This document shows, in pieces, positions 7,193 through 13,325 of a stretch of 13,325 bases of DNA. Position numbers and translations under genes: made by a program. Source of the stretch: an uncultured Lachnospiraceae bacterium. Its GTDB lineage: Bacteria > Bacillota > Clostridia > Lachnospirales > Lachnospiraceae. The stretch lies in assembly GCA_910585935.1 (NCBI GenBank), contig CAJUHN010000088.1:1-13325 (forward strand). Direction: 5' to 3'. Every line of letters starts with the position of its first letter. Within the stretch, counting starts at the first letter, position 1. Under the pieces are notes generated by a model, which had not been told where the DNA came from, ran no database searches, and was given only the letters and a program-made list of their open reading frames with translations.

Positions 7193-7385
7193 AATACTGC
7201 GGTACACTGTAGCCGAGTATCTGATAATTTCCTATGAAATACTGATTGATTCGGCAACTATCGCCGGAATTACCCTCTATGGTATAAACGATACCGTTCT
7301 CGACTTTCTCAACAATGCCCACATGCTCGGATTCTCCGTCGCTCTCCCAATCAAAGAAAATAATCATACCGATTTTCTTTTTCAT
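7191..7385 (-). pseudogene. C-terminal fragment of a CHAP-domain conjugation peptidase
   Basis: The 64 residues match the C-terminal part of the CHAP/NlpC-like cell-wall hydrolases carried by Tn916-like conjugative elements, which open peptidoglycan for the mating channel. MIIFFDWESDGESEHVGIVEKVENG carries the conserved Asp-Trp and the catalytic-type His21; IEGNSGDSC carries the polar residue after it. The nucleophile Cys region, and any lysozyme-like and membrane domains upstream, are missing, so the product cannot be catalytic. An ATG at 7385 has a fair ribosome site (AAAGGAA), so a short peptide might still be made. It lies downstream of the DUF4143 ATPase and, beyond that, of the VirB4 remnant, which keeps the usual VirB4-then-CHAP order. 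Confidence 0.68.
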
Positions 7386-7415
7386 TTTACGTTCCTTTCT
7401 TAAAAGTGAAATGCC

Positions 7416-7444
7416 CGCTTGGATTTACCGAGCGAGCGTTTTTT
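7416..7444 (+). terminator. Possible hairpin terminator between ATPase and CHAP remnant
   Basis: CGCTTGG (7416-7422) pairs with CCGAGCG (7428-7434) with one G-U-type mismatch around a 5-nt loop; a run of six T follows at 7439-7444 on the plus strand. No plus-strand gene precedes it. On the minus strand it may act as a hairpin after the ATPase gene, but without a T-tail. Confidence 0.35.
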
Positions 7445-7458
7445 GTGATTTATGATTT

Positions 7459-8670
7459 TTAATATTCAGAATTGAGAAGGAAATCCGCTATGTGCATTGT
7501 TTTAATGCCCTCATAGTTTCCTCCTGCAAATTCATCTGTCGTGAGAACATATTTGGGATAGTTATCGTGTATTTCAAGCAAACGGTCGTATTCCCGTTTT
7601 TCCGTCTTTTCAGATTTAATCTCCTGTGTGACCTGAACATATACCTTTTCATTTTGCCTTGTAGCTACAAAATCAATTTCACCATCTCCGGTTTTTCCCA
7701 CATTGACGGTGTACCCACGCCTGCAAAGCTCCAAATACACGATGTTTTCAAGACTGGAAGCTACGCTGTCTGCGTTATATCCGAGGACGCTGTACCGAAG
7801 CGAAACATCTGCAAGATAGAATTTTTCCTGCGTTTTCAGTATTTCCTTGCCCTGCAAGTCATACCGGGAACAGCGATGGAGCAAATATGCCTTCTCCAGC
7901 TTTTCAAGATAGCTGTAAACCGTCTCGTTGTCAAGGGAGCGGCGCTCCGATTTCAGATAGTCCGCAATCGACTTTGCAGAAAAGGTATTACCAACATTAT
8001 TGAAGGTGTATTTTACGACACGCTCCAATTGGTCGATCTTTCTGACCTGATTCCGCTTTACAATGTCAGAGAAAATCGTTGAATTGTATATATCCCTGAC
8101 AATCGTATAGATTTCGTCCTGAGAATACGCCTGTAAATGGGTTGCCGGGAAGCCTCCCAAACGGACATAGCTTGCCAGCTCTGCTTTCAGATTTCCTACA
8201 TCGACATACTTTGCCTTAAACATCAGGTATTCACCGAAGGACAGGGTAAAAATCCGGAAAGAAACATATCTCCCGGTAAGATAGGTTGATATTTCGGAGG
8301 ACATCATTCGGGAGTTAGAGCCTGTGATATACAGGTCAACATCAAAATCTGACGCCAGTGAATTTACAACCTTTTCCCAACCCTTGATTTCCTGAACCTC
8401 GTCAAGAAACAAATAGGTTTTGCCATCAGGCGATAGCTGTTCTTTTAGCAGAGCGTATATCTGCTTCGCCGTCATATCCTCATATTCCATTGAATCAAAG
8501 CGGCAGTTTATGATATGCTCCGCCGGAACATTTCGCTCGACCTTAAGCTTTTCCATAATCATTTTGAGTATTGTAGACTTTCCGCAGCGGCGTACTCCTG
8601 TGAGTATTTTTACAAAAGGGGTATCCACATAAGCCATTATTTTATCCACATACATAGGTCTGTAAATCAT
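7459..8670 (-). CDS. DUF4143-type AAA ATPase
   Basis: From the chosen start this is a 403-residue protein of the widespread 'predicted AAA+ superfamily ATPase / DUF4143' family. Walker A is GVRRCGKS (25-32), Walker B is YLFLDE (86-91), and ITGSNS (115-120) fits the sensor position. RLGGFP at about 170-175 and the 'VYSYLEKLEKAYLL' winged-helix-like segment are typical. The C-terminal part has YLEL (around Glu314), GDGEIDFV (329-335) and KVYVQV (342-347), a pattern like the PD-(D/E)xK fold, though Gln replaces the usual Glu/Lys residues, so nuclease activity is doubtful. The start at 8670 follows GGAGGTGG; an in-frame ATG 15 codons upstream would overlap the promoter. The biological role of the family is not established. 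It lies intact within decayed conjugative-element genes. Confidence 0.9.
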   Translation of the reverse strand: MIYRPMYVDKIMAYVDTPFVKILTGVRRCGKSTILKMIMEKLKVERNVPAEHIINCRFDSMEYEDMTAKQIYALLKEQLSPDGKTYLFLDEVQEIKGWEKVVNSLASDFDVDLYITGSNSRMMSSEISTYLTGRYVSFRIFTLSFGEYLMFKAKYVDVGNLKAELASYVRLGGFPATHLQAYSQDEIYTIVRDIYNSTIFSDIVKRNQVRKIDQLERVVKYTFNNVGNTFSAKSIADYLKSERRSLDNETVYSYLEKLEKAYLLHRCSRYDLQGKEILKTQEKFYLADVSLRYSVLGYNADSVASSLENIVYLELCRRGYTVNVGKTGDGEIDFVATRQNEKVYVQVTQEIKSEKTEKREYDRLLEIHDNYPKYVLTTDEFAGGNYEGIKTMHIADFLLNSEY

Positions 8671-8694
8671 GATGACCACCTCCGTCTGTATATT

Positions 8695-8722
8695 AGTATA
8701 CCGCAAAACCATCAAAAGTCAA
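8695..8722 (-). promoter_or_regulatory. Promoter of the DUF4143 ATPase gene
   Basis: Minus-strand TTGACT (8722-8717) and TATACT (8700-8695) are 16 nt apart and about 25-30 nt upstream of the start codon. Both hexamers are near consensus. The spacer carries the repeated GTTTTGCGGT motif, described separately. Confidence 0.75.
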
Positions 8723-8750
8723 TTTATTTTGCGATTATAAACCGCAAAAC
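8700..8750. promoter_or_regulatory. Repeated operator-like motif at the ATPase promoter
   Basis: The 10-mer ACCGCAAAAC occurs at 8700-8709 and again at 8741-8750, 41 bp apart. An inverted half-copy TTTTGCG at 8727-8733 forms a perfect 7-bp palindrome with 8743-8749 (TTTTGCG-N9-CGCAAAA). One copy overlaps the promoter spacer and touches the -10 element; the palindrome lies upstream of the -35. This arrangement fits a repressor or autoregulatory site. Confidence 0.5.
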
Positions 8751-8800
8751 TTTTCGACATCTTATTAGATTACAGACTACACAGCCATAACAGGCGGGAG

Positions 8801-9139
8801 TTACACACTCTCGCCCGGTTTGGTTGTCATCAGCTTATACAGCTTTGTGTTCTTAGAAAACTTATTCGCAAACGGTACAAGAGAGCTTCCCACCTTAATC
8901 AACCCGTGTCCAGCTTCCACATTGGTAATATATCTCATCTGCAAATCGGAGATATTGAGCAGCTCGGCAAGTTTCAGGCGGTCAGTTGAAGCTTGATTGA
9001 GCATAATGATAAACTCGGAGTTTGCAAGCATTGTCCTTGCGGTATGACTCTGCAAAAGGTCATCGACATTCTGCGTGATACCCGTTGCATACGCTCCATA
9101 TTTTCTGACACGCTTCCAAAACGTAAAGAGGAAGTTTCT
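8801..9139 (-). pseudogene. C-terminal remnant of a VirB4/TraE-type conjugation ATPase
   Basis: The last 112 codons of a VirB4-like ATPase (the motor of Gram-positive type IV secretion) remain. FWKRVRKYGAYATGITQN, the run of DLLQSHTARTMLANSEF, LNQASTDRLKLAELL, then ITNVEAGHGLIKVGSSLVPF and LYKLMTTKPGE are hallmark sequences of this ATPase in Tn916-like and Lachnospiraceae conjugative elements. The full protein has about 800 residues; the Walker A half and the acidic 'DEF' motif are gone. The frame ends upstream at a TAA (9142-9140), where similarity also stops, so the break is close to 9140. No start codon or ribosome site remains. Its natural stop at 8803-8801 is kept, as for the CHAP remnant. 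Confidence 0.85.
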
Positions 9140-9402
9140 TTATGCCTGTTCAAACTTTTCTTTCCGTATATTAGCCTGTACTGCCTGAGCGCTTGGAATT
9201 TCCGATATTTCGGATACTGCATGGAGAAAGCATTTTTCAGGAGCATCTCCTTTCCTTCATGAAATTTTTAGATAATTGTGGAACTCTGAAAGCTATATAA
9301 ATATTGACCTTTTCGAGAATTATTTCTGCATATCTCCTCCCTAAGATTTCATAAGTTATCGTATCGCTTTTCAAAAAGTAGAATAGCCAACAAACCAGCG
9401 AA
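9140..9402. other. Junction DNA upstream of the VirB4 remnant
   Basis: Short open frames only. One minus-strand frame (about 9245-9143) reads EISEIPSAQAVQANIRKEKF and ends at the TAA bordering the VirB4 remnant. It is in the same frame as VirB4 but does not match the expected VirB4 sequence, so it probably comes from another gene or from a rearrangement. No function can be assigned. Confidence 0.3.
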
Positions 9403-9544
9403 GGAAAGAAAGTATTCCAAAAGAAGCCCCTTAGAAGACGTTGGTACTTAATGAGCAGTTCCGCGGGGAAGTGGGGCTGCGAATTTAGTACCGCTACGTC
9501 TGGAACGGAGCGAGAGCGCGGCTTCGTTGGAATACTTTCTTTCC
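9403..9544. repeat. 142-bp structured palindromic repeat element, complete copy
   Basis: The ends are a perfect 18-bp inverted repeat, GGAAAGAAAGTATTCCAA (9403-9420) and TTGGAATACTTTCTTTCC (9527-9544). Nested pairings continue inward: GAAGCC/GGCTTC, AGACGT (9436-9441)/ACGTCT (9496-9501), GGTACT (9443-9448)/AGTACC (9487-9492), GCAG (9455-9458)/CTGC (9477-9480), and a TTCC-GCGG-GGAA tip. It is GC-rich in an AT-rich setting. A second inverted copy starts at 13271. This is either a non-autonomous mobile repeat (MITE- or REP-like) or a repeated structured RNA; translations in it are spurious. Confidence 0.75.
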
Positions 9545-9561
9545 GTAGCGCCCCCTTTTGA

Positions 9562-9897
9562 CTTTCGCAATCACTTAATGAAATTTTACATGATATGTTA
9601 TCCTCTTTTATTTCTTCTAAAGCTGACACATCCGCTTTGGTAAAAACAAAAAATGTACTGCTAGTGGATGCTTCTGTTGTGTCCCACCAAGAATACCAAC
9701 AAAAACAGCAACGTATCCACCTCTGCTATTCTTTGAACCATAACCGGATGCAGCAGGGAAAAGTTACGGACAAACATACCGCAGAATCTTTAGAACATTT
9801 TTTGTTGAGGAAAAATGACCTTATCTTTTCAGATGCAGGATTAGGAAAGCGGACTATCAGGGAATTGTTAAGAAAGGGAACAAAAAAGACAGGGTAA
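9562..9897 (+). pseudogene. Fragment of an IS4-family transposase
   Basis: The frame reads KTKNVLLVDASVVSHQE, then RIHLCYSLN and VTDKHTAESLEHFLLRKNDLIFSDAG. 'LLVDAS', 'RLHLCYnL' and 'vTDkhtaEsl..f....nDl..aDaGY' are the DDE-domain sequences of IS4-family transposases, with the first Asp in VDAS and the second in SDAG. About 112 codons remain of roughly 400-450. The N-terminal part is absent: a TGA at 9559-9561 and then the palindromic repeat lie directly upstream. After SDAGLG the similarity is lost and the frame ends at TAA. The third catalytic residue (Glu) is missing, so it is inactive. Confidence 0.72.
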
Positions 9898-10080
9898 AAC
9901 GAGATAGGACACAAATAAGCACCTTTTTCCATTAGCAGGAACACGATTTTGATTAGCAAAAATGTGAAAATCTTGCTAATTTGATTAGAAGGGATTTCGG
10001 TAAGAAACACCGTCGAAAAATATTTGCGGCAGGGTACGAGGGAGGAAGGAACGGTATCAGATTAAAACCTTGAGAAAAAT
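9898..10080. other. Gap between transposase fragment and tRNA terminator
   Basis: No gene is supported. It contains an 8-bp inverted repeat ATTAGCAA (9952-9959) / TTGCTAAT (9973-9980) with a 13-nt loop. No copy of the tRNA 3' end that could mark an attachment site was found here. Confidence 0.4.
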
Positions 10081-10117
10081 AAAAAAGCTGAAAACCTTGA
10101 AAATAAAGGCTTTCAGC
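10081..10117 (-). terminator. Rho-independent terminator of tRNA-Arg
   Basis: On the minus strand GCTGAAAGCCTT (10117-10106) pairs with AAGGTTTTCAGC (10098-10087), one G-U pair, followed by six T (10086-10081). It lies 12 nt beyond the tRNA 3' end. Confidence 0.85.
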
Positions 10118-10128
10118 GCTGTTTCTAG

Positions 10129-10202
10129 CGTCGCTAAGAGGATTTGAACCTCCGACCTACCGCTTAGGAGGCGGTCGCTCTATCCTGCTGAGCTATAGCG
10201 AC
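10129..10202 (-). tRNA. tRNA-Arg (anticodon CCT)
   Basis: A full cloverleaf can be read. The acceptor stem GTCGCTA/TAGCGAC (10202-10196 and 10136-10130) has discriminator G at 10129. The D-arm is GCTC...GAGC, the anticodon stem ACCGC/GCGGT with loop CTCCTAA, and the T-arm GGAGG-TTCAAAT-CCTCT with one G-U pair. The anticodon CCT (10168-10166) reads AGG. CCA is not encoded, as is common in clostridia. It stands alone with its own terminator. The 3' side of the tRNA faces the decayed mobile DNA, as expected where integrative elements use a tRNA 3' end, although no repeat of the end is visible in this window. Confidence 0.95.
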
Positions 10203-10375
10203 AGTTATAAAATCTATATTTATTTTTACTTGTTATCTTTTTCTCTTAAGTAAATATTTTCAGACTTTCTTAAAAAACTATCCCTCTATACTAACAGAAG
10301 TATAAGAATATTGCTTTAAAATTTGTGAAAGAATGTATTTAAAACAGATAAAATTATGGATTCATAACATAAATT

Positions 10376-10406
10376 TTAACACAAAAAATTCTTTTTATAT
10401 TATAAT
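10376..10406 (+). promoter_or_regulatory. Possible promoter of the exonuclease gene
   Basis: A perfect TATAAT at 10401-10406 lies 39 nt before the start codon. TTAACA at 10376-10381 is a plausible -35, but the 19-nt spacer is longer than ideal. Confidence 0.45.
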
Positions 10407-10444
10407 GGTAATTATCCAGAAAGTCAAGAAAGGAATAAATAAAA

Positions 10445-11407
10445 ATGCAATATATTGTTTTGGATTTGGAGTGGAATCAATGCCCAGAGGGAAAAGAGAA
10501 AGAAAATAAACGATTGCCCTTTGAGATTATTGAAATCGGAGCAATGAAGTTAAATGAGGAATATCAAGTAATCAGCAACTATCATTCTTTAATAAAGCCT
10601 GCGATTTATCAAGAAATTCATCCTAAAACAAAAGAAATTATTCATTTAGAAATGGAAGACTTAGAAAAAGAAAGGGAATTTAAAATAGTGGCAGAAAAAT
10701 TTTTAGAATGGTGTGGAGAAGACTATCAGTTCGCTACATGGGGTTCTATGGATTTAACCGAATTTCAAAGAAATATGTATTATTTTGGTGTAGAAAAAGC
10801 ATTACAAAAACCACTGTTTTATTTCGATATACAAAAATTATTTAGTATTCAGTTTTTAGATGGAAAGAGCAGAATATCTCTAGAATCTGCGGTAGAATTT
10901 TTACAATTAGAAAAAGGAGAAGAATTTCATAGAGCAGATGCAGATACTTATTATACAGTAGAAATTATAAAAACTATGGATATGGACAAGTTAAAGAAAA
11001 ACTTTTCTGTAGATTATTATCATAACCCAAAAACTAAACTAGAAGAACTTCATTTAACATATGAAACTTATTATAAATATGTATCTAGAGAATTTGATAC
11101 AAAAGAAGAGGCGATGGAAGATAAAACAGTGACTGCTACCAGATGTTATTTATGCAATAAGACATTGAAGAAAAAAATCCGATGGTTTTCTAATAATAGC
11201 CATATTTATTATTGTACTATGTTTTGTGAAGAACATGGGTGGTTAAAAGGAAAAATTCGGATGAAAAAATCAGAAGATGGAAAGATATTTGTGGTAAAAA
11301 CAATAAAACTCACCACAATAGAAGAAATAGAAAAAATAAAGCATTTACAGGAGGAAATGCGAAGAAAGAGGAGATTAAAAAGGCTTCAAGAATTAAGAAA
11401 AATGTGA
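10445..11407 (+). CDS. DEDDh 3'-5' exonuclease with Cys-rich C-terminal module
   Basis: Residues 1-180 form a DnaQ-like (RNase T/ERI-1 type) 3'-5' exonuclease. ExoI is VLDLEW with Asp7 and Glu9; ExoII is WGSMDLTEF with Asp103; ExoIII is HRADADTYY with His162 and Asp167. The metal-binding DEDDh set is therefore complete and the enzyme should be active on DNA or RNA ends. Residues 230-265 carry CYLC (Cys234, Cys237) and YYCTMFCEEHGW (Cys257, Cys261, His264), a likely zinc ribbon that may bind nucleic acid. The C-terminus is a basic, helical segment (EEMRRKRRLKRLQELRKM). The start follows GAAAGGAA with an 11-nt gap. The gene stands alone, convergent with dacF. The substrate, and whether it resembles KapD-type proteins in function, is not shown. 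Confidence 0.85.
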   Translation: MQYIVLDLEWNQCPEGKEKENKRLPFEIIEIGAMKLNEEYQVISNYHSLIKPAIYQEIHPKTKEIIHLEMEDLEKEREFKIVAEKFLEWCGEDYQFATWGSMDLTEFQRNMYYFGVEKALQKPLFYFDIQKLFSIQFLDGKSRISLESAVEFLQLEKGEEFHRADADTYYTVEIIKTMDMDKLKKNFSVDYYHNPKTKLEELHLTYETYYKYVSREFDTKEEAMEDKTVTATRCYLCNKTLKKKIRWFSNNSHIYYCTMFCEEHGWLKGKIRMKKSEDGKIFVVKTIKLTTIEEIEKIKHLQEEMRRKRRLKRLQELRKM

Positions 11408-11443
11408 CAAACAATTATTTTTTATGAGATTACACTATTTATC

Positions 11444-11478
11444 GCAAGTTTGCAGATAACGATATATCGCAAACTTGC
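11444..11478. terminator. Inverted repeat between convergent genes
   Basis: GCAAGTTTGC (11444-11453) and GCAAACTTGC (11469-11478) are perfect 10-bp inverted arms with a 15-nt loop. Each arm is itself nearly palindromic, so they are also near-direct repeats (ATCGCAA..TTGCA). Position between two convergent genes suggests a bidirectional terminator, but there is no T-run. Confidence 0.4.
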
Positions 11479-11541
11479 AAATTAATTAACAAAGAACACA
11501 AATCATTTTTTCATCTTTAAAACAATCTTTATCCATCTCAT

Positions 11542-13026
11542 TTAATGCCATCTTCTCGGAAAAGATAATCTCCTTTTTCTTCTTCTCCTCGCTAAATTTC
11601 TTAACTCCCGGCGCGGTAAATGATAACGGCTATAGCGAGTATGACGACGTTTCAGAAGAATGAGAAGATAAAAAATAAATACAATAGAAAAAATCAAAAG
11701 AACAAAAAGGAAAATATACCAGATATTGATTGTAATATATCTTTTTTGTGTTGCAGAAGAAAGATTTTTAGCTGTTTCATCTGTCTTGGAGGCATTATTT
11801 GAAGTAAAGGCAAATGTATTAGGGGCAGCAGGAAGCACATCTAATGTAGTACTGCCGATAAAATGACCATTATAGGTATAATTGACAGTAGCAAAAGGGT
11901 AAGATTCTCCTGTATTCTTTCGTCCACTGTTGTCAATAAAACTGACAGAACTTTCTGCTAAACTAAAATCCTTTCCGATTGGCAAAATAATGATGCCATC
12001 TGTATTGATACTCAACTGAGGAGAGATATTTTTAAAAATAGAATACTCCGAATCAAAAAATCCTTGTTTCTGAAACTTAAAGCGTGTTTCATTTTCCGCA
12101 ATATTTATTTTTTGGAAATTGGCGAATCCGTAGTCTAATAAAGCTGTAGAATCAGTATATACGCTTTGTGCATCAGATTTCATAACAACACAAATAAGAG
12201 TCATATTATTTCTTTTTGCAAAGGTCACTAATGTATTTCCAGCAACAGTAGTATAACCTGTTTTTCCACCAAAACAGCCCTCATAATGTGTATCTGCAGA
12301 TATCAGCAAAGGATGAAAACTGTTCACAGGACGCGATTCTGGTTGAAGATTTGTAGGAGGAATCACATAGGCAGTTGTGGAATCAATTTTAATAAAAGTA
12401 TCATTAAGAACCGCTTCCCGTGATATCATAGCCATATCATAACAAGTGGTATAATGATTTTCATCAGGGAGACCATTTGTATTATTAAAATGAGTATTTA
12501 AAGCTCCTAATTCTTTCGCACGCTCATTCATGAGTTCCACAAATTTATCTGTAGTACCAGAAACATGTTCTGCTAATGCATTTGCCACTTCATTAGCAGA
12601 TGCCAATAATAGACCATAAAGGCAATTTTCTACACTCAATTCTTCCTTTGGTGTGATCGCGATATGGCTGGAATCTCTAGGAATAGAGAAAACAGCATTA
12701 TCAGAAAAAGTGACCATTTCATTTAAAGAACAATTTTCTATGGCGAGCAGGGCAGTTAATATTTTGGTGATGCTCGCAGGATAACTTTTTTCATGCATAT
12801 TTTTATCATATAATACTGTACCAGTTTCTGCTTCTATCACTATGGCAGAACCACTTCCAATTTCTGGACCTTGTGGCCAATCTATAATAGAGTTAGAAGA
12901 TGAAATAGGAGAAGTATCTTCTGTTATTGGGATTTCAGAATCTGCAAGCAGAGTTAAAGTTTGGGAGAGAAAAAAAGTGATAGATAATACGATTAAAAAA
13001 GAACGTGAAAAAAAATTATATTTCAT
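11542..13026 (-). CDS. dacF: D-alanyl-D-alanine carboxypeptidase, DacF-type PBP
   Basis: This 494-residue low-molecular-weight penicillin-binding protein (peptidase S11) removes the terminal D-Ala from peptidoglycan stem peptides outside the membrane. All three motifs are present: SITK (Ser85, Lys88), SAN (143-145) and KTG (255-257, in GGKTGYTTVAG). A hydrophobic N-terminal signal (about residues 8-28) is followed by a Ser/Pro-rich linker and the catalytic domain (about 55-290), then a beta-rich domain. Unlike PBP5-type enzymes with an amphipathic anchor, it ends with a real membrane helix (about 436-458) and a very basic tail (KRRHTRYSRYHLPRR, RRRRKRR). The ribosome site is modest: AAAGG lies about 14 nt before the ATG. 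The gene symbol is by family resemblance; a dacA/dacB-type name is possible. Confidence 0.88.
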   Translation of the reverse strand: MKYNFFSRSFLIVLSITFFLSQTLTLLADSEIPITEDTSPISSSNSIIDWPQGPEIGSGSAIVIEAETGTVLYDKNMHEKSYPASITKILTALLAIENCSLNEMVTFSDNAVFSIPRDSSHIAITPKEELSVENCLYGLLLASANEVANALAEHVSGTTDKFVELMNERAKELGALNTHFNNTNGLPDENHYTTCYDMAMISREAVLNDTFIKIDSTTAYVIPPTNLQPESRPVNSFHPLLISADTHYEGCFGGKTGYTTVAGNTLVTFAKRNNMTLICVVMKSDAQSVYTDSTALLDYGFANFQKINIAENETRFKFQKQGFFDSEYSIFKNISPQLSINTDGIIILPIGKDFSLAESSVSFIDNSGRKNTGESYPFATVNYTYNGHFIGSTTLDVLPAAPNTFAFTSNNASKTDETAKNLSSATQKRYITINIWYIFLFVLLIFSIVFIFYLLILLKRRHTRYSRYHLPRRELRNLARRRRKRRLSFPRRWH

Positions 13027-13270
13027 ATGACTTTCATTTACCTTTCTATTCTAATATTGTGATTTCATTGGTTGAATTTTATTAGATTTTATATTTTGTT
13101 GTTATCAATTTTTATATTTGTGTATTTATCATGATTCATAAAATTTACCTCTATTTATAATTTTATCCTAAAAATCTAATTTTTTTCATCAGTTTAATTT
13201 TTATTTAGAAAAGTTTCTTTTTAAAGGATAAGGGTTTTTGAGTAAGGTTCGCACAGGCGAGGGGATGTCC
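13027..13270. other. AT-rich upstream region of dacF
   Basis: No ORF or RNA is seen. On the minus strand TTCAAC and TAGAAT 17 nt apart could be a promoter for dacF, but it would leave a very short leader. The part from about 13230 becomes GC-richer and leads into the palindromic repeat (CGAGGGGATGTCC). Confidence 0.35.
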
Positions 13271-13325
13271 ATTCCAACGAAACCGCGCTTTCGCTCCGTT
13301 CCAGACGTAACGGACACTAAATTCG
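13271..13325. repeat. Partial inverted copy of the structured repeat
   Basis: ATTCCAACGAA...CCGCGCT.TCGCTCCGTTCC through ACTAAATTCG matches the reverse complement of 9480-9533 with four substitutions and one single-base gap over about 55 positions. The copy is cut by the window end. The sequence before it (GGATGTCC) differs from the matching flank of the first copy. Confidence 0.8.

Larger units (their letters stand above)
6972..9139 (-). mobile_element. Collapsed integrative conjugative element remnant
   Basis: Three partial genes of conjugative-element type (excisionase-like HTH 5' end, CHAP peptidase 3' end, VirB4 3' end) lie on one strand around an intact DUF4143 ATPase. The order VirB4 then CHAP is that of Gram-positive elements, but relaxase, coupling protein and integrase are absent. 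The outer limits are not defined by att repeats that I can see, so they mark only the outermost recognisable pieces. Confidence 0.6.

Noticed and set aside
7492..8082. 196-codon plus-strand ORF
   Set aside because: It is antisense to the DUF4143 ATPase, which has clear Walker motifs, a promoter and a ribosome site.
9403..9544. CRISPR, 5S rRNA or riboswitch interpretation of the palindromic element
   Set aside because: There is no repeat-spacer periodicity, no 5S consensus and no position ahead of a gene that would suit a riboswitch.
9237..9629. 130-codon minus-strand ORF across the palindromic repeat
   Set aside because: Most of it is a translation of the structured repeat and its flanks, with no ribosome site and no coherent domain.

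Overview
The window is AT-rich Firmicute DNA, most likely from a gut Lachnospiraceae-type clostridium. The pointers are strong AGGAGG-type ribosome sites, low-GC codon use, a tRNA gene with no encoded CCA, a DacF-type D-Ala-D-Ala carboxypeptidase, and remnants that resemble conjugative elements of that family. The genus cannot be fixed from the sequence alone.

Layout. (1) 39-1379, minus strand: a nitroreductase with a short C-terminus, a small membrane-type ORF broken by an in-frame TGA and closed by a strong hairpin terminator, and an intact GRAM/PH-like protein. (2) 1380-1891: no intact gene, but one degraded small reading frame. (3) 1892-3810, minus: a two-gene operon of an AraC/GyrI-type regulator overlapping by 13 bp with a C45-type Ntn acyltransferase/hydrolase; a well-formed promoter lies upstream. 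(4) 3811-7190: a decayed accessory block. An intact 647-codon HNH endonuclease, probably a modification-dependent (type IV-like) restriction enzyme, sits between the first 16 codons of a HTH regulator and the 3' end of an NhaC-like antiporter. The 5' end of an excisionase-like HTH gene follows. (5) 7191-9139, minus: a collapsed integrative conjugative element. The 3' ends of a CHAP-domain peptidase and a VirB4/TraE-type ATPase flank an intact DUF4143-type AAA ATPase, whose promoter is overlaid by a repeated GTTTTGCGGT-type motif. (6) 9403-9897: a 142-bp structured palindromic repeat followed by a fragment of an IS4-family transposase. (7) 10087-10202, minus: tRNA-Arg(CCT) and its terminator. 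(8) 10445-13026: convergent housekeeping-like genes, a DEDDh 3'-5' exonuclease with a Cys-rich C-terminal module (+) and DacF (-). (9) 13271-13325: a partial second, inverted copy of the structured repeat, cut by the window end.

Taken together, the centre (about 4.0-10.0 kb) reads as an accessory insertion region beside a tRNA-Arg gene. Conjugation, transport and transposition genes have decayed to ends, while a putative defence nuclease and a DUF4143 ATPase remain intact. The best novelty candidates are the dispersed palindromic element, the HNH protein with its unassigned sensor-like domains, and the operator-like motif array in front of the ATPase.
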